Source of the DNA: Pachypanchax playfairii
Lineage: Eukaryota > Chordata > Actinopteri > Cyprinodontiformes > Aplocheilidae
DNA: 64,000 bases
Assembly (NCBI GenBank): GCA_006937955.1
Contig: SSNP01000067.1
Span: 2,882,415 to 2,946,414 of the forward strand
Direction: 5' to 3'
Shown here: piece after piece, positions 26,654-37,880 of the stretch
Layout of the letters: each line of letters opens with the position of its first letter
Position numbering within the stretch: the stretch's first letter is position 1
Made by a program: the position numbers and the translations under genes
Notes under the pieces: generated by a model
Databases searched by the model: none
What the model saw: the letters and a program-made list of their open reading frames with translations, nothing else
What the model was told of the DNA's origin: nothing

Positions 26654-29600
26654 CAATTAGGAAGGAGAATAAGAATAATTTCTTGTCCTAAAGGCACTCA
26701 GTGAGAAATCCAAATCGCACATAAAATAGTTTGATATGAAACATATGCATATAGAAAGGGGGTGAAAACAACACTTGTGAGTGTTTGAGTAGGTGCATGT
26801 AACTGTTATGTGCACACACTTGTTTGTCCATACACTGTATGTCCTTGCAAAACCTTGGGGGTGGAATCACTGCTAATTTTAGCCCTAGGACTCAATGCTT
26901 CCACTCATTCTCCATTCATGGATCTCCATCCATCCTGCGTGCAGAGGGTCAGATGATGACAAGATGAGAGCTGACGTTTATCGTAGCGCGGCCACCAACT
27001 GAGGCAGCCTTTGCTGTCTTTCTATACATGTGCAGAGATTCTCAGTGTTTTATTTTGTGTGCTTGCTTGGGTGGCTTGTGTTTGCATCCTTGTTTGTGTG
27101 TAAATATGCATGCATGTATCTTTATGAGACTGTTTTGAAGCTTTCCAATCATGCAAAACCTTTTTGATGCCATTTCATTCGCACAAGGCAGCACACTTGA
27201 CAGGATGAATAGGACTCTGGGCTACAGACCCTGCTTATGCATAAACAAACCATCACACACCCTTCATATTAGTGAGGGGTAATCTTATAGGTATCACACC
27301 TCATTGACTAATCTCAGTGAAAGTAATTAACATTCATTAAGACTTGAGAGTCATCATGAGATGATCAATGATGATGATAGGCCTTTTTATTTACAGGCAT
27401 TATTGCTATAGTGTGTATGATTCAGGCTAATTAGGCTGATCTATAGTCTTTAATTGCACAAATATTCTTTTGAACAGCTACTGAAGAAGATCCATATCCT
27501 GTGGCTCAAAATCATGTTTCTACTCTTCTTCTGGTGTCAAAGCTTGTTTGATTTTCTTCAATTAAGAACTCTGGATAGAAGACAGCTTTTAAAAATTAAA
27601 ATAATAAGTAAATAAATAGGTAAAAAGAGAATATAGAAGTAGTTGAGAACTGAACAAGAATTATAATACATAAACTAATTTTACCTTGAGCACTCTGTGC
27701 ACTGCGAGATCTCGAAACAGTCTAAATAAGAAATGTAATTCTTGAATTTCCGGGATAAAATGTGGCATAAATCTTAAAGAGATGCCTTATAAAAGACCTG
27801 AAGGGGACTTGGTAATAAAGCCAACAAAAAAAAAGGATGTATTACTGGGAGAAAATGCTGAAATGTTGGATTTGAGGGCCAAAAGAGAATTAAGATTCAC
27901 AGCAAGCAGTCAAGGGCATGCAAAGAAAAATCCGCAGGCAGAAATGATCCAGAGTGCTTCACTCTGAGGATCAAGACTCAGACAAATACACATGAAGCTT
28001 TTCAGCAGGAATAAAAAAAAGAACTACACCTATAAACAGTATCTTAACTGGAAACTATCATTTTGAGTTTTGTCCTCTGAACATGCATCTTCCACTGTCA
28101 TGTTCCATTTGCCTTTTTGTCTGCGTTTCCCTGTGGGCAAAGTAGACAGTCATCACCCAGTATGACTTTCAGTGCCCTCAAAGTTGTTAGCCCTTTAACA
28201 GCTAAAACAAAGTGAATGTGACACGTAGATACACACTGAATAGCACATGCTTTCGTGTGCAGAGCACCGCCACCACACTGGAGTCATAGGCTGGAGAGGA
28301 TATTCTGCAGAGTTAGCAGCATTCAAATCATATAATCAAATCAGTCATTCAAATTTCAGGTTTCACTTGTCTCATTTCATCCATCAGGTCTTTTTGCAAT
28401 CAACTTTTCATGAGCTTTTTCTTTTGTGACATCAACCTGAAGTCACTAATCACTGAATTCAGAAATTAGATTATGTGTACTTTTGTTACACACATTTATA
28501 CTTTCTAAGATTTGTTTTAATCCTAAAAGAAGTCTTGACGTGGTGATGGCCTTAATTTGATTTACTTACAGTGACATGTGTCTAATTTCAGATAGCCCAC
28601 TCAGTCATTTCATCCAAATAAACATCTAAATAAAGTCTGAATTAATGGTAATTTATTTCCCTAACAGTCCAATTTTCAAGCTCAATGTTCAATCACAAAA
28701 TCAGGTAGCTCAAAGCTGACTGAGTGAAACACTCTTCTCCTCATGGAATCTGATACAACAGCTCCTGGTAACTGGAACTCTGCATAATTTGTACCCCACA
28801 GGATGCACTGAAATTAAAATTTATGGTTAAAACACTAAACATGGTCTGTGTTTGCTGAAATTTTTAGGTTGCAGGCATTTTAATCTGTATCCACCCTTTG
28901 CAACAATCACCTTCCCTTCTATTCCCGGAAAGCACAAAATCTCGTCTTCAGCACTTCATTTAAAGATGAAGGTCAAAAGCAAAACATCCCTTAATCGCAT
29001 TTCATTTTGGCTGCTTTTTCCCTCATTCCTCTTTTTTGTCCAATGCATTGTACACCTTCAGCCTTTTTCTGCTCTTCTTTTAAGTGACACTAAATCCCTT
29101 GTTCTTCTTCCTCAGTTGTAGATGAGGAGGGGAAAAGGCTTTTTAAAATTCTATTAGTTTCTACCTATCTTGCTCCTACACTTAAACGCTAAGCACCCAC
29201 AACTGTTTTCAACTTGTTCTTTATGAGAACATCAAATCTGCCAGTTTTGCTCTCATAAAAAAGGGAAATCAAGGTTTCACTCACTCGATCCCCCCTCCAT
29301 CCTGACATTAAGTAAATCCCACAGTGAGGTCAAAATATTTCTACTTGCTATGACTGGTTCTTGTCAAACTTTCATTTAAAAAGAAAGTAAAAAAAGGACC
29401 AGACAAAAGGAAGCTGCACAAAAAACACCATCCATACTTGTGTTTATGTGGAATAGGGTATTAGGAATGTGTATCCAACTGGAGAAAACTGTCAGTATTC
29501 AGTTCAACATATCTTAATGTGACTGATAAAATCATATCCAGAGTCATGACTTCATTAGTGTTTTGAAAAACAAAAAAGACCCTTCACTGACCAAACTTGA

Positions 29601-29849
29601 CACACCTTTTCTCTTCACTTTACTTCACTTTAAAGATGCCATGCCATTAAAAACATCTTTTCTGAGGTTTCTGTTGAATATTTTAGCTCCACAGGTGTTC
29701 TTACCTTCATAGTGGGTGTTAAATCAGCACAACCACTTCTCTTTCAGTTTTTATCTCTCAAACTACACAGGTGGCAATAACACCAAAAAGCCTGTCCTTG
29801 TTACATCACAACTCCTTTGCTCATTAGTATTCAACAGGTTCAGCAGTTG

Positions 29850-30060
29850 AAACCACGCCTAGCAGTCCACTGGCTAAAAGCGGAAAGACATATCAAACCG
29901 GAAGAGACTTGGTGCGCTGTTACCATGCGCAGCAGGGAAGGAAACAGGAAGCTGTGCTCTCATAGGCTAGTTTGTTAGCCAATCTGAGTCCAGCAAATTT
30001 GCACAATAAATATTAATGAGTTGGAGTCGAAGTTGTGCGAATCTTCACGCAGACAGATTG
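29850..30060. other. GC-richer unassigned patch
   Basis: Against the AT-rich background this stretch has several CpGs (cggaaagac, ggtgcgctg, atgcgcagcag) and then a sharp AT-rich box, caataaatattaatgag. No open frame or known repeat was recognised. It could be an eroded transposon end or a regulatory element. Confidence 0.25.
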
Positions 30061-31974
30061 AAAGGGCTGTTAATCAGTGTTTCCGAATGTTTTTTTATAT
30101 ATAAAATATTTCATATTGGTTAATACTTCAGAAATAACCACAAAGTCATAAAATTTGTTTGAAATGGCCTTTTTAAGAAAAAAAAAACAACAACAAAAAT
30201 ACTCTCAATATCCATAAAATAGAAAGTCATTCAAACAGAGTTCATGACAACAACCTATTCAAAACCTAAGCAAAACATGGACATATGAGTAACAAGGAAA
30301 CAAGGAGTTAATAAGCCTACATTTAACAAGAAATTATAACATAGTATTCACTGATCTACAAGCCGATTAGTCATTGTGTGGACTAAATGTTTTTTCTAGG
30401 GGAGCAAAAGAAAGAATGTGCAGAGCAACTGAAGCCATGCTGTTTTTCAAGGAACTCCTCGAATTCCTCTAATTTTCAAAAAAACCTTAGAATTTTTTGA
30501 TCCCTAAAAAAGCTTATCTGCTTTAAGTAGCATTGAGGGTAACAGAACTGCTGAAGCATGGGATCATTAAAGATAACTACAATAAGGGAAGTTCTGGTTT
30601 TCTGAATGTTCCAAAGATAACCAGCCAGCACAGGTGCAGAGGTGGAACGCAGTCATAATTAACACAGTCCTGCAAATTCAAAACAGCATAGTCACAAGAC
30701 TTTTAAAGTTTTTTTCAAGGTTGAATGTAGGAATATTCCACTGTACAGCTTGGACGATTTGAGATTTTTCAGAGGTTTCAATAATTCTTAGATAAAGTTG
30801 TTGTGTAGAGGATGTTATAGAAAGCTAATGGAAAATATAAAGCCATACAGTCATCATAGACTTGTGTGCAGTTCCCTAATCTGCTACCCTAACCCAACGC
30901 AGCTTTTTAAAAGCATTTTGTCATCATCAACAATCTCAGGGTAAAGTAAATAAATTATTAAAAACAACAATGTGACGGAATTTGTACAGTTTTAGACTTA
31001 GTGAAAGTGATACTGGAATTATCTTTCAAACTTAAGAGAATGCCAGAGAGCAAAGGAAGCCCTGAGCATCTTTTTATCATCACTTGTTCTCAAACTCCTC
31101 ATCCTCTGATCCTGAGAAGACCAACTATGATGGGTGACAGAAGGATGATCAATTATAAGCTGTGAACTCCCCCTCAGTGGTGCAGTCCAACTGTTGGCTG
31201 TAGATAAAGCTGAGTTATGACAACCATACAGTATCCTCTCATGCATAATAATCCATAGGGATGGAGAGCACTTTAACACATGGAAATCTACAGTCTCCAA
31301 AGAAAAAGAACAGAAGGACATAATATAGGGCAAAATACTGTGGCCACTCTAACTTCAGGTCTTGTTACTCTTGGGAACTGTGTTTAAAGTCTCCAAAAAT
31401 TTACAAGAATGTTTCTGTCTAACATTTCAGGCTTATTGTTTAATTAGGCTTTATTTTTCTTGATTTTAGTATTTTTTTGACTCATTAATTTTTGACCCAA
31501 AAATAAAGACTTGAAAGTAGAAATAAATGTTATAAAGCTTTATCTAATATTGGTTGGTATTGATTAAATAAAAATTTGCAAACTTTATTATTGCATTTAT
31601 TTGTTATTCTGTAGGTTTCTTTGAAAAAAAGACCATAATAATGACAAAGTCAACATGACAAAGTTTTTATAATTATCCAACTAATCTAATACTATGGCGT
31701 CACATCTCTGCCAAAAATTGCGAGGAATGGCAGGAGCATAATTGAAAGCACAGGTGCATTTCTTAATCAAGGCTTTTGTAAAGCTCTGATGTCAAGTGTT
31801 TACTCTCTATATATAAAATATGTAAAAGTCCAACATTTGCTTAAATCATTATGTCATTTTAAAAGATTTTTAAAGTTGTTTTAAGATTTCTAAGAATATG
31901 TACAACATTTACCTGTGAAGACATTACTGCACACATGCTGTACAAAAAATGCCTTATTTTTGGGAACACCCTTA

Positions 31975-32550
31975 CGCCGGGCTCACACTGCCTACGGAAG
32001 GCTTCGGTGCGGTTCTTCCGCAAGCTACCACTCACATCTGCTCCGGATAGGGAGTGCGGCCAGCTCCGGTGCTGGGTGCGTAACGGCACCCGCGAGAACA
32101 GAAGTTCACGTGGGTTATCGTTTTGTCGGGACTTCACACGAGAACATGTCCATTATTTAGCAAATGTGTGAAAATGTGTTGTGCTGCAGGCTTTTGGGAC
32201 CCTATGTCACCGGGTGTGATGTAATGTTTACATTTCCTATTAGCGCGTGTGCTGTCTAAAAAGAAGAGTCAAGTTACAATTGTTTGTACACTCGTTTATT
32301 TTGAAAAAACACCGGATATTCAAGCCACACTTCCTGTATAACTCGTCAGATTTCATCAAACTTGACGCGGATCCTCTCCGGCGTCCGGAAAAAATAGAAC
32401 CTTGCGGATTCTTTCCGTAGTGCCGTACGGCCCCCGTAACCAGACCCGCACCGCGTGGAGCTACTGTGAGCCTTCAAAAGGGATTTTAATCTAACGGAAT
32501 ACCTGCGGGGTCCGCACCGGACCGGATCTGGATGCAGTGTGAGCCCGGGG
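31975..32550. mobile_element. GC-rich Harbinger-type miniature element, 576 bp
   Basis: The termini read cgccgggctcacactgc and, in reverse complement, ccccgggctcacactgc. They are flanked by TTA at 31972-31974 and 32551-32553. A 3-bp TWA target duplication with short terminal repeats suggests the PIF/Harbinger superfamily. The inside is far richer in CpG than the surrounding intron, with arms related to each other (for example, gcttcggtgcgg against ccgcaccggacc). Small open frames inside resemble nothing, so I treat it as non-autonomous. Confidence 0.7.
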
Positions 32551-33879
32551 TTAATTCACCTATATGCAAAGAACTGGCTGCTATAAATCTGAGGAGTCTA
32601 AGACTGAACCAGAAGTCTGACAGGGTGAAAAACACAGCTGATCTGACAGCTGGAGCTAGCCGTCAAATATAGAAATACTTCTATGTGAGCTGCTTGACAA
32701 TGTCATTTATCAAATGAAGTGTACAAAGACATTAAATCTGGAAAGTGCAGACCACATACATTTTCCTTTTTTGACTGAGTGGTAAAGTCCCCGGACTTGC
32801 ATATAAATGAATGTGATAGTATTCCATCTATTTCAATTAGCAGATGGGAGACAGTTAAGAGGCACAATTCTCTGAGTGTGAAGCCAATAACTGTTAAAGA
32901 GTGATTGTTTTCCACAGATTTAGCCACTTTTTTCTCTCTGATAGGTCTGCTAAATTCATTGAAGTGTAGCGCCACAGATTTTTATCTTTCGTCAATTCCT
33001 ACAGGCATTAAAAACCGGATAAAAACGTGTAGAAATATTATTGAGAGGTTTTCTAAAGCACTTGGGTGAATTCTGACAACGTTGGTGCAGCTTCTCATCT
33101 CTTTTGAATAAAAATAAAGGTAAAACCTTTGCATAAGAAGGCTGACATTAGTGTGACCAGTTTTTTTCCAGCAGCATTATTGAATGACATGCAGAGTAAA
33201 ATTAGTTTCTAACAGAAACCCTCTGAATAACTGAAAGTAATAGGACTACTAAGCCTTGTGGCATTTAGAAGCATTTTAGAGTTCAAGATTGACACCAAGG
33301 TACAAACTGCCACACTAAAGCATCAGGGTAGCTTTTTTGTTTTGCACCAATTAACATTTTTTCTTCCTAGAGTACAAGTTCGATGGTATGGAACCCCCAT
33401 GGTGCTTTTCAGTTCTCTGCAATACTTTGTAATGCCCAAGGCAATTACAGGTACACACAGTTCAATTACACATCTTCACAAGGGAGGTTGATCTTACAGG
33501 TTTTTCCTTTCTTATTGTAGTACTTCAAAAACAAGATGTGTTTTTTTTTTTTTTTAAATAACCAAGCTGACCAGTGAATGTGGACATGGACAGGAAATTC
33601 TTCACACAAAATTTGAAAACGCTAAAAGGAGTAAAAAAAAAAAAAGGAAAATCAAAAATGAAGAAATATAGTCAGTCAGTAGATTCACAGTTTTACTACA
33701 GTCTCTTTCAAGTTTTTTAGGAGTCATTTTTTATATTTGCAACTCTTTTCAGAGTTTTCTCTGAATATGATTTTGTGACATTGGCCACATAAAGTTGCAG
33801 TAAAAACAGAGAACCCCTGGTTTAATGTTCAATATATATGATCAAATCATGTTTTTTCACCTGCAGTTGAATGGATACC

Positions 33880-34350
33880 TGTATTTGTTAGGTTCAGGGG
33901 GTTTGTGTTGTTCTTTCCATTTACAGTTTTGTTATTTTTTTCGCCTGGTTTGTTTTGAGGGTTTTTGGGTTCTTGCGTTGGGGTTTAGTCATCCTCTGTG
34001 TTTGTCTCCAGTTCAGCTCTTTGGTTTCCGTGTCTTGTTATAGTTTCATGTTCTGCTTTTATTCCTAGTGTGTCTGTGTTTCCAGTTTTGCTTTTATTTT
34101 GGTATTGTTCCCACTTCCTGTTTTCCCACCATGTGTCTTAGGTTCCTTGATTGTTTCATATTGTTAACTTCCTGTTTCGTCAGTGTTCAGTTGATTGTCG
34201 TGTCAGGTGTTTTGAGTTTTGTAATCAGTTTAGTTAGTATTTAAGTAGGTTGTTAGTTCAGTGTGAGTACGCTTTTGTTTTCCTGTCAGGATCGCCTGGA
34301 CTTTCTGTTTGGATTATTATTATGTGTTATTATTATGTGTTTTCCTGCAC
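33880..34350 (+). repeat. GT-rich LTR-like stretch
   Basis: Strongly strand-asymmetric sequence rich in G and T, with cttcctgttt blocks and a TATA-like tatttaagtagg. This resembles solo LTRs of fish retrotransposons. No boundaries or duplication were found, so the call is tentative. Confidence 0.3.
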
Positions 34351-34933
34351 CTGTGTCCACTCTTTCAACCTGCAAAATGTAACAAAAAAACTATGTTCCT
34401 TTGACTTACATCCCAGACAGACTGTGGTTTATCTATGAAATTAAAGTAAAAAAAAACATTATTCTGTTTCATAAAGGCTACAATCTTTTTCACCTTTGTC
34501 TGATTTGGTTCAGTATAAACAGGAAAAATATAAAACAAATTTACTATCTCCAGAAACTGAACTTCAATGTTAAAAGTCCTGACATATCTGGTACTGGGAA
34601 TTTTTTATAATTCACCTCTTCTTTCAGACTTTTCTTATTGAGTGATGTTTTTTTTTTATCCACAACAAGTGTTAACATTGTAATCTGCTGAAATGAGATT
34701 TCAAAGATTTTACCAATTAACTGTGGAATAGTAATAATAGCAGTTAGTATGACCACTGAAAGTTCAGAAGCAGAAACAACAATCCTCTTTATAAACGGCC
34801 TAAACACACTGACCTAGAATCAGAGCAGGTAATCTTTATATTTTTATTTGAGAATACCAATTTAAAGCAACATATTTTTGTTTGAACATTTACATGTATT
34901 ATTTGTATTAATATATGTAATTATAAATATTTA

Positions 34934-36154
34934 CACTCACCGGCCACTTTATTAGGTACACCATGCTAGTAACGGGTTGGACCCCCTTTTGCCTTCAGAA
35001 CTGCCTCAATTCTTCGTGGCATAGATTCAACAAGGTGCTGGAAACATTCCTCAGAGAGTTTGGTCCATATTGACATGATGGCATCACACAGTTGGCGCAG
35101 ATTTGTCGGCTGCACATCCATGATGCGAATCTCCGGTTCCACCACATCCCAAAGATGCTCTATTGGATTGAGATCTGGTGACTGTGGAGGCCATTTGAGT
35201 ACAGTGAACTCATTGTCATGTTCAAGAAACCAGTCCGAGATGATTCCAGCTTTATGACATGGCGCATTATCCTGCTGAAAGTAGCCATCAGAAGTTGGGT
35301 ACATTGTGGTCATAAAGGGATGGACATGGTCAGCAACAATACTCAGGTAGGTTGTGGTGTTGTAACGATGCTCAATTGGTACCAAGGGGCCCAAAGAGTG
35401 CCAAGAAAATATTCCCCACACCATTACACCACCACCACCAGCCTGAACCGTTGATACAAGGCAGGATGGATCCATGCTTTCATGTTGTTGACGCCAAATT
35501 CTGACCCTACCATCCGAATGTCGCAGCAGAAATCGAGACTCATCAGACCAGGCAACGTTTTTCCAATCTTCTATTGTCCAATTTCGATGAGCTTGTGCAA
35601 ATTGTAGCCTCAGTTTCCTGTTCTTAGCTGAAAGGAGTGGCACCCGGCGTGGTCTTCTGCTGCTGTAGCTCATCTGCCTCAAAGTTGGACGTACTGTGCG
35701 TTCAGAGATGCTCTTCTGCCTACCTTGGTTGTAACGAGTGGTTATTTGAGTCACTGTTGCCTTTCTATCAGCTCGAACCAGTCTGGCCATTCTCCTCTGA
35801 CCTCTGGCATCAACAAGGCATTTCCGCCCACAGAACTGCCGCTCACTGGATATTTTTTCTTTTTCGGACCATTCTCTGTAAACCCTAGAGATGGTTGTGC
35901 GTGAAAATCCCAGTAGATCAGCAGTTTCTGAAATACTCAGACCAGCCATTCTGGCACCAACAACCATGCCACGTTCAAAGTCACTCAAATCACCTTTCTT
36001 CCCCATACTGATGCTCGGTTTGAACTGCAGGAGATTGTCTTGACCATGTGTACATGCCTAAATGCACTGAGTTGCCGCCATGTGATTGGCTGATTAGAAA
36101 TTAAGTGTTAACGAGCAGTTGGACAGGTGTACCTAATAAAGTGGCCGGTGAGTG
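34934..36154 (-). mobile_element. Complete Tc1/mariner element with intact transposase, 1221 bp
   Basis: Perfect 29-bp inverted repeats at 34934-34962 and 36126-36154 begin cactcaccggccacttt and end gtacacc. Each end is bordered by TA (34932-34933 and 36155-36156), the duplicated target. One gene fills the interior on the minus strand. Nothing in the ends or gene looks broken, so this copy is young compared with the other Tc1 relics here. It lies in the receptor intron between exons A and B, about 245 bp from exon A. Confidence 0.95.
34966..36006 (-). CDS. Tc1/mariner transposase, apparently intact (346 aa)
   Basis: The protein would cut out the element at its terminal repeats and insert it at TA sites. 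The N-terminus (MGKKGDLSDFERGMVVGAR) opens paired-like helix-turn-helix modules; LLGFSRTTISRVYREW is a recognition helix region. The catalytic core shows WSDESRF for the first aspartate, GYFQQDNAPCH for the second, and SPDLNPIEHLWD for the glutamate. I count 36 residues between the second aspartate and the glutamate. That is two more than the DD34E of classical Tc1 and matches the DD36E class reported in animals as Incomer. The protein ends with ESMPRRIEAVLKAKGGPTRY, typical for the family, and its length is normal. The stop lies just inside the left terminal repeat. Whether it is expressed is unknown. Confidence 0.95.
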   Translation of the reverse strand: MGKKGDLSDFERGMVVGARMAGLSISETADLLGFSRTTISRVYREWSEKEKISSERQFCGRKCLVDARGQRRMARLVRADRKATVTQITTRYNQGRQKSISERTVRPTLRQMSYSSRRPRRVPLLSAKNRKLRLQFAQAHRNWTIEDWKNVAWSDESRFLLRHSDGRVRIWRQQHESMDPSCLVSTVQAGGGGVMVWGIFSWHSLGPLVPIEHRYNTTTYLSIVADHVHPFMTTMYPTSDGYFQQDNAPCHKAGIISDWFLEHDNEFTVLKWPPQSPDLNPIEHLWDVVEPEIRIMDVQPTNLRQLCDAIMSIWTKLSEECFQHLVESMPRRIEAVLKAKGGPTRY

Positions 36155-36399
36155 TATGTAGTATTTATGAGTGTATATATACATTTATTTATGAAGCGTT
36201 CATAACTTCAGAAAAGCTAACCTGTGAAAACTGAACTGTCATTGAAGTGAAAAGTCACTTTTTTAATCCTGGTTTCATTGAAGGTCTTAGACCTTTTGTG
36301 AAATCTAATGTCATAAAGATTCCCAAGATAAGTTATCCAAAAAGGAGAAGTAAATATGCATTCAGTGGCTCATTTATAAATCATTTTCATGGCGCTCAC

Positions 36400-36453
36400 C
36401 TCATTAATCAGGATCCAGTGACAATCGAAGGCGACCAGGTTGGTCTCAACCAC
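36400..36453 (-). CDS. grid2: GRID2-like glutamate receptor delta, internal exon A (54 bp)
   Basis: This short exon encodes 18 residues, VVETNLVAFDCHWILINE, which differ by one conservative change from mammalian GRID2 as I remember it. GRID1 differs much more here. The exon is bounded by an acceptor (cctttcag) and a consensus donor (gtgagc) and is phase 0 at both ends. It lies in the second lobe of the amino-terminal, periplasmic-binding-like domain, the extracellular part that binds cerebellins, which link GluD receptors to presynaptic neurexins. It is the most upstream exon of the gene visible here. The preceding exon (the segment ending near SFITE in the family) was not found between 36454 and 64000, so the intron before it probably exceeds 27 kb. 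The paralogue assignment rests on this and the next three exons; a fish-specific duplicate of grid2 remains possible. Confidence 0.9.
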
Positions 36454-36987
36454 CTGAAAGGCAAAAAACACAAGAATCACAAAAAGACCTGAAGAAGCAA
36501 AAGAGCAGTTCAGTTCAATAAATCAAAATAGGAACAATGTTGGGACACAGGTGGTTTTCTAGACATTGACGAAAAACACATCTCAGTTCCACTCAAGAAG
36601 TTTTTGTAACTGAATACATGATTCACTGCATCTTAAGTGTTAATATAAAGTAAAAAAGTAAATATTTGTATGTATAAAATATACAAGACTTAAGTCTGTG
36701 TGAAGGTTGGTGGATGTGATGTGAATAAAATATTTCAAAGGTTTATAAGGTATCAATCGAAAAAGATTTTCAAACACTTGCAAATAATCCAAAGCATGTT
36801 TATGCGAGACAGAATATCTAGAAAAACTCCCCACACAAACACAAAAGCTTCCATCTCAACTTTAAAGATTTTTTTTTTTATTTCTACGTTAGAAGGTGCA
36901 AACACACAAAACATTCTGCCACAAAACCAGATTTTCCACACAGGAAATAAGAATATGGTTTCCATAAATTGTTAATTGTGCAACTTG

Positions 36988-37028
36988 TATATATATATAT
37001 ATATATACACATATATATATATATATAC
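36988..37028. repeat. (AT)n microsatellite
   Basis: Two runs of AT/TA dinucleotides separated by a short cac interruption. The whole tract is self-complementary. Confidence 0.9.
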
Positions 37029-37349
37029 ATGTCAAAGCTTAACCAGGAATCAACACTGAAGCAGAGACATGTTAAAACTGTAGTGTTTAACAGAGAGCTA
37101 CTTTTTGGAATTCTTCCTACTTTTATTACATTTATTGCCGGTTTTTAGGGACTGCCATCAATGGATTTCATTGGTTTCCATTCAGTGATAGACATCTTAT
37201 TCTATACCTCGAAACTGGCTTCTAACATTATAGATTACATGTATTTATTATTCTTCCATAGATGTTAATGAGGCCCAAACTGCAAAACTCATATAGACGT
37301 CATACATTAAATTGTCCAGCTCAGTCCTGAGACGATTGTGATAACTTTT

Positions 37350-37880
37350 GTCAGTGTATCCTGTTACCATGGCAATGCAGCATGCCAAAACCCACCCAGA
37401 GATGCCTCCCAACCCACCAGATGTTATTATGTGTATGATATATCAAACCAACTGGGTCGGAGACCAGATGTGCACAGTCGTTGTTTTGTGATGTTTTGAG
37501 TTGCCATGGCGTGTCACTGAAAATGAATTTTAAATGCTCCAAAAACTGCCCTAAATATGATCTTTTTCTAGAGGTTACTGTACTTTGACCTTAGGGATGC
37601 CATTCCATGTTTTATCTGATCTCAATACACGGGTCTATCTCAGATTTAAAAATATCTTATATAACTTTTACCATGTGACCGTGGCAATGCCATTTGTTAT
37701 CAGAAGCACCCGTTTCACGCACAAGACAGACAGCACGACCTGTGATGACATGTGACACATCAAACCAATCAGTTTGGCCACTATGGTGTCTATATGAAGT
37801 TTGGGGTTACTATGGCAACACAGCTCACCAAAAACAGCACCTGAGATGCCCTGTGACACCAACTGTCAGACATAATCTAT
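37350..37880. repeat. Imperfect internal repeats around an accatggcaa core
   Basis: Related blocks recur: ttaccatggcaatgcagc (near 37367) and ttactatggcaacacagc (near 37807), each followed by ccaaaa and gagatgcc, plus weaker copies at 37500 and 37680. Other pairs are atatcaaaccaactggg near 37440 and acatcaaaccaatcagttt near 37757. Short open frames on the minus strand show the same pattern (VGLIYH against IGLMCH). The units are diverged and of uneven length. I do not recognise a known element. Confidence 0.4.

Larger units (their letters stand above)
26616..36399 (-). other. Intron between exons A and B (9.8 kb)
   Basis: Non-coding for the host gene. It contains an A18 run next to the exon B acceptor (26636-26653), a GC-richer unassigned patch (29850-30060), a Harbinger-type miniature element (31975-32550), an LTR-like stretch (33880-34350) and the complete Tc1 element (34934-36154), whose transposase is transcribed in the same direction as the host gene. 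Confidence 0.75.

Noticed and set aside
31019..31333. A 104-codon minus-strand open frame with MRSLRTSDDKKMLRASF, faintly like a LINE C-terminus
   Set aside because: The resemblance to the LINE end pattern is limited to about 20 residues, and no reverse transcriptase motif lies nearby in order. It is not enough to call.
35060..35888. Three plus-strand open frames of 65-83 codons
   Set aside because: They are antisense to the intact transposase and reflect its codon pattern only.
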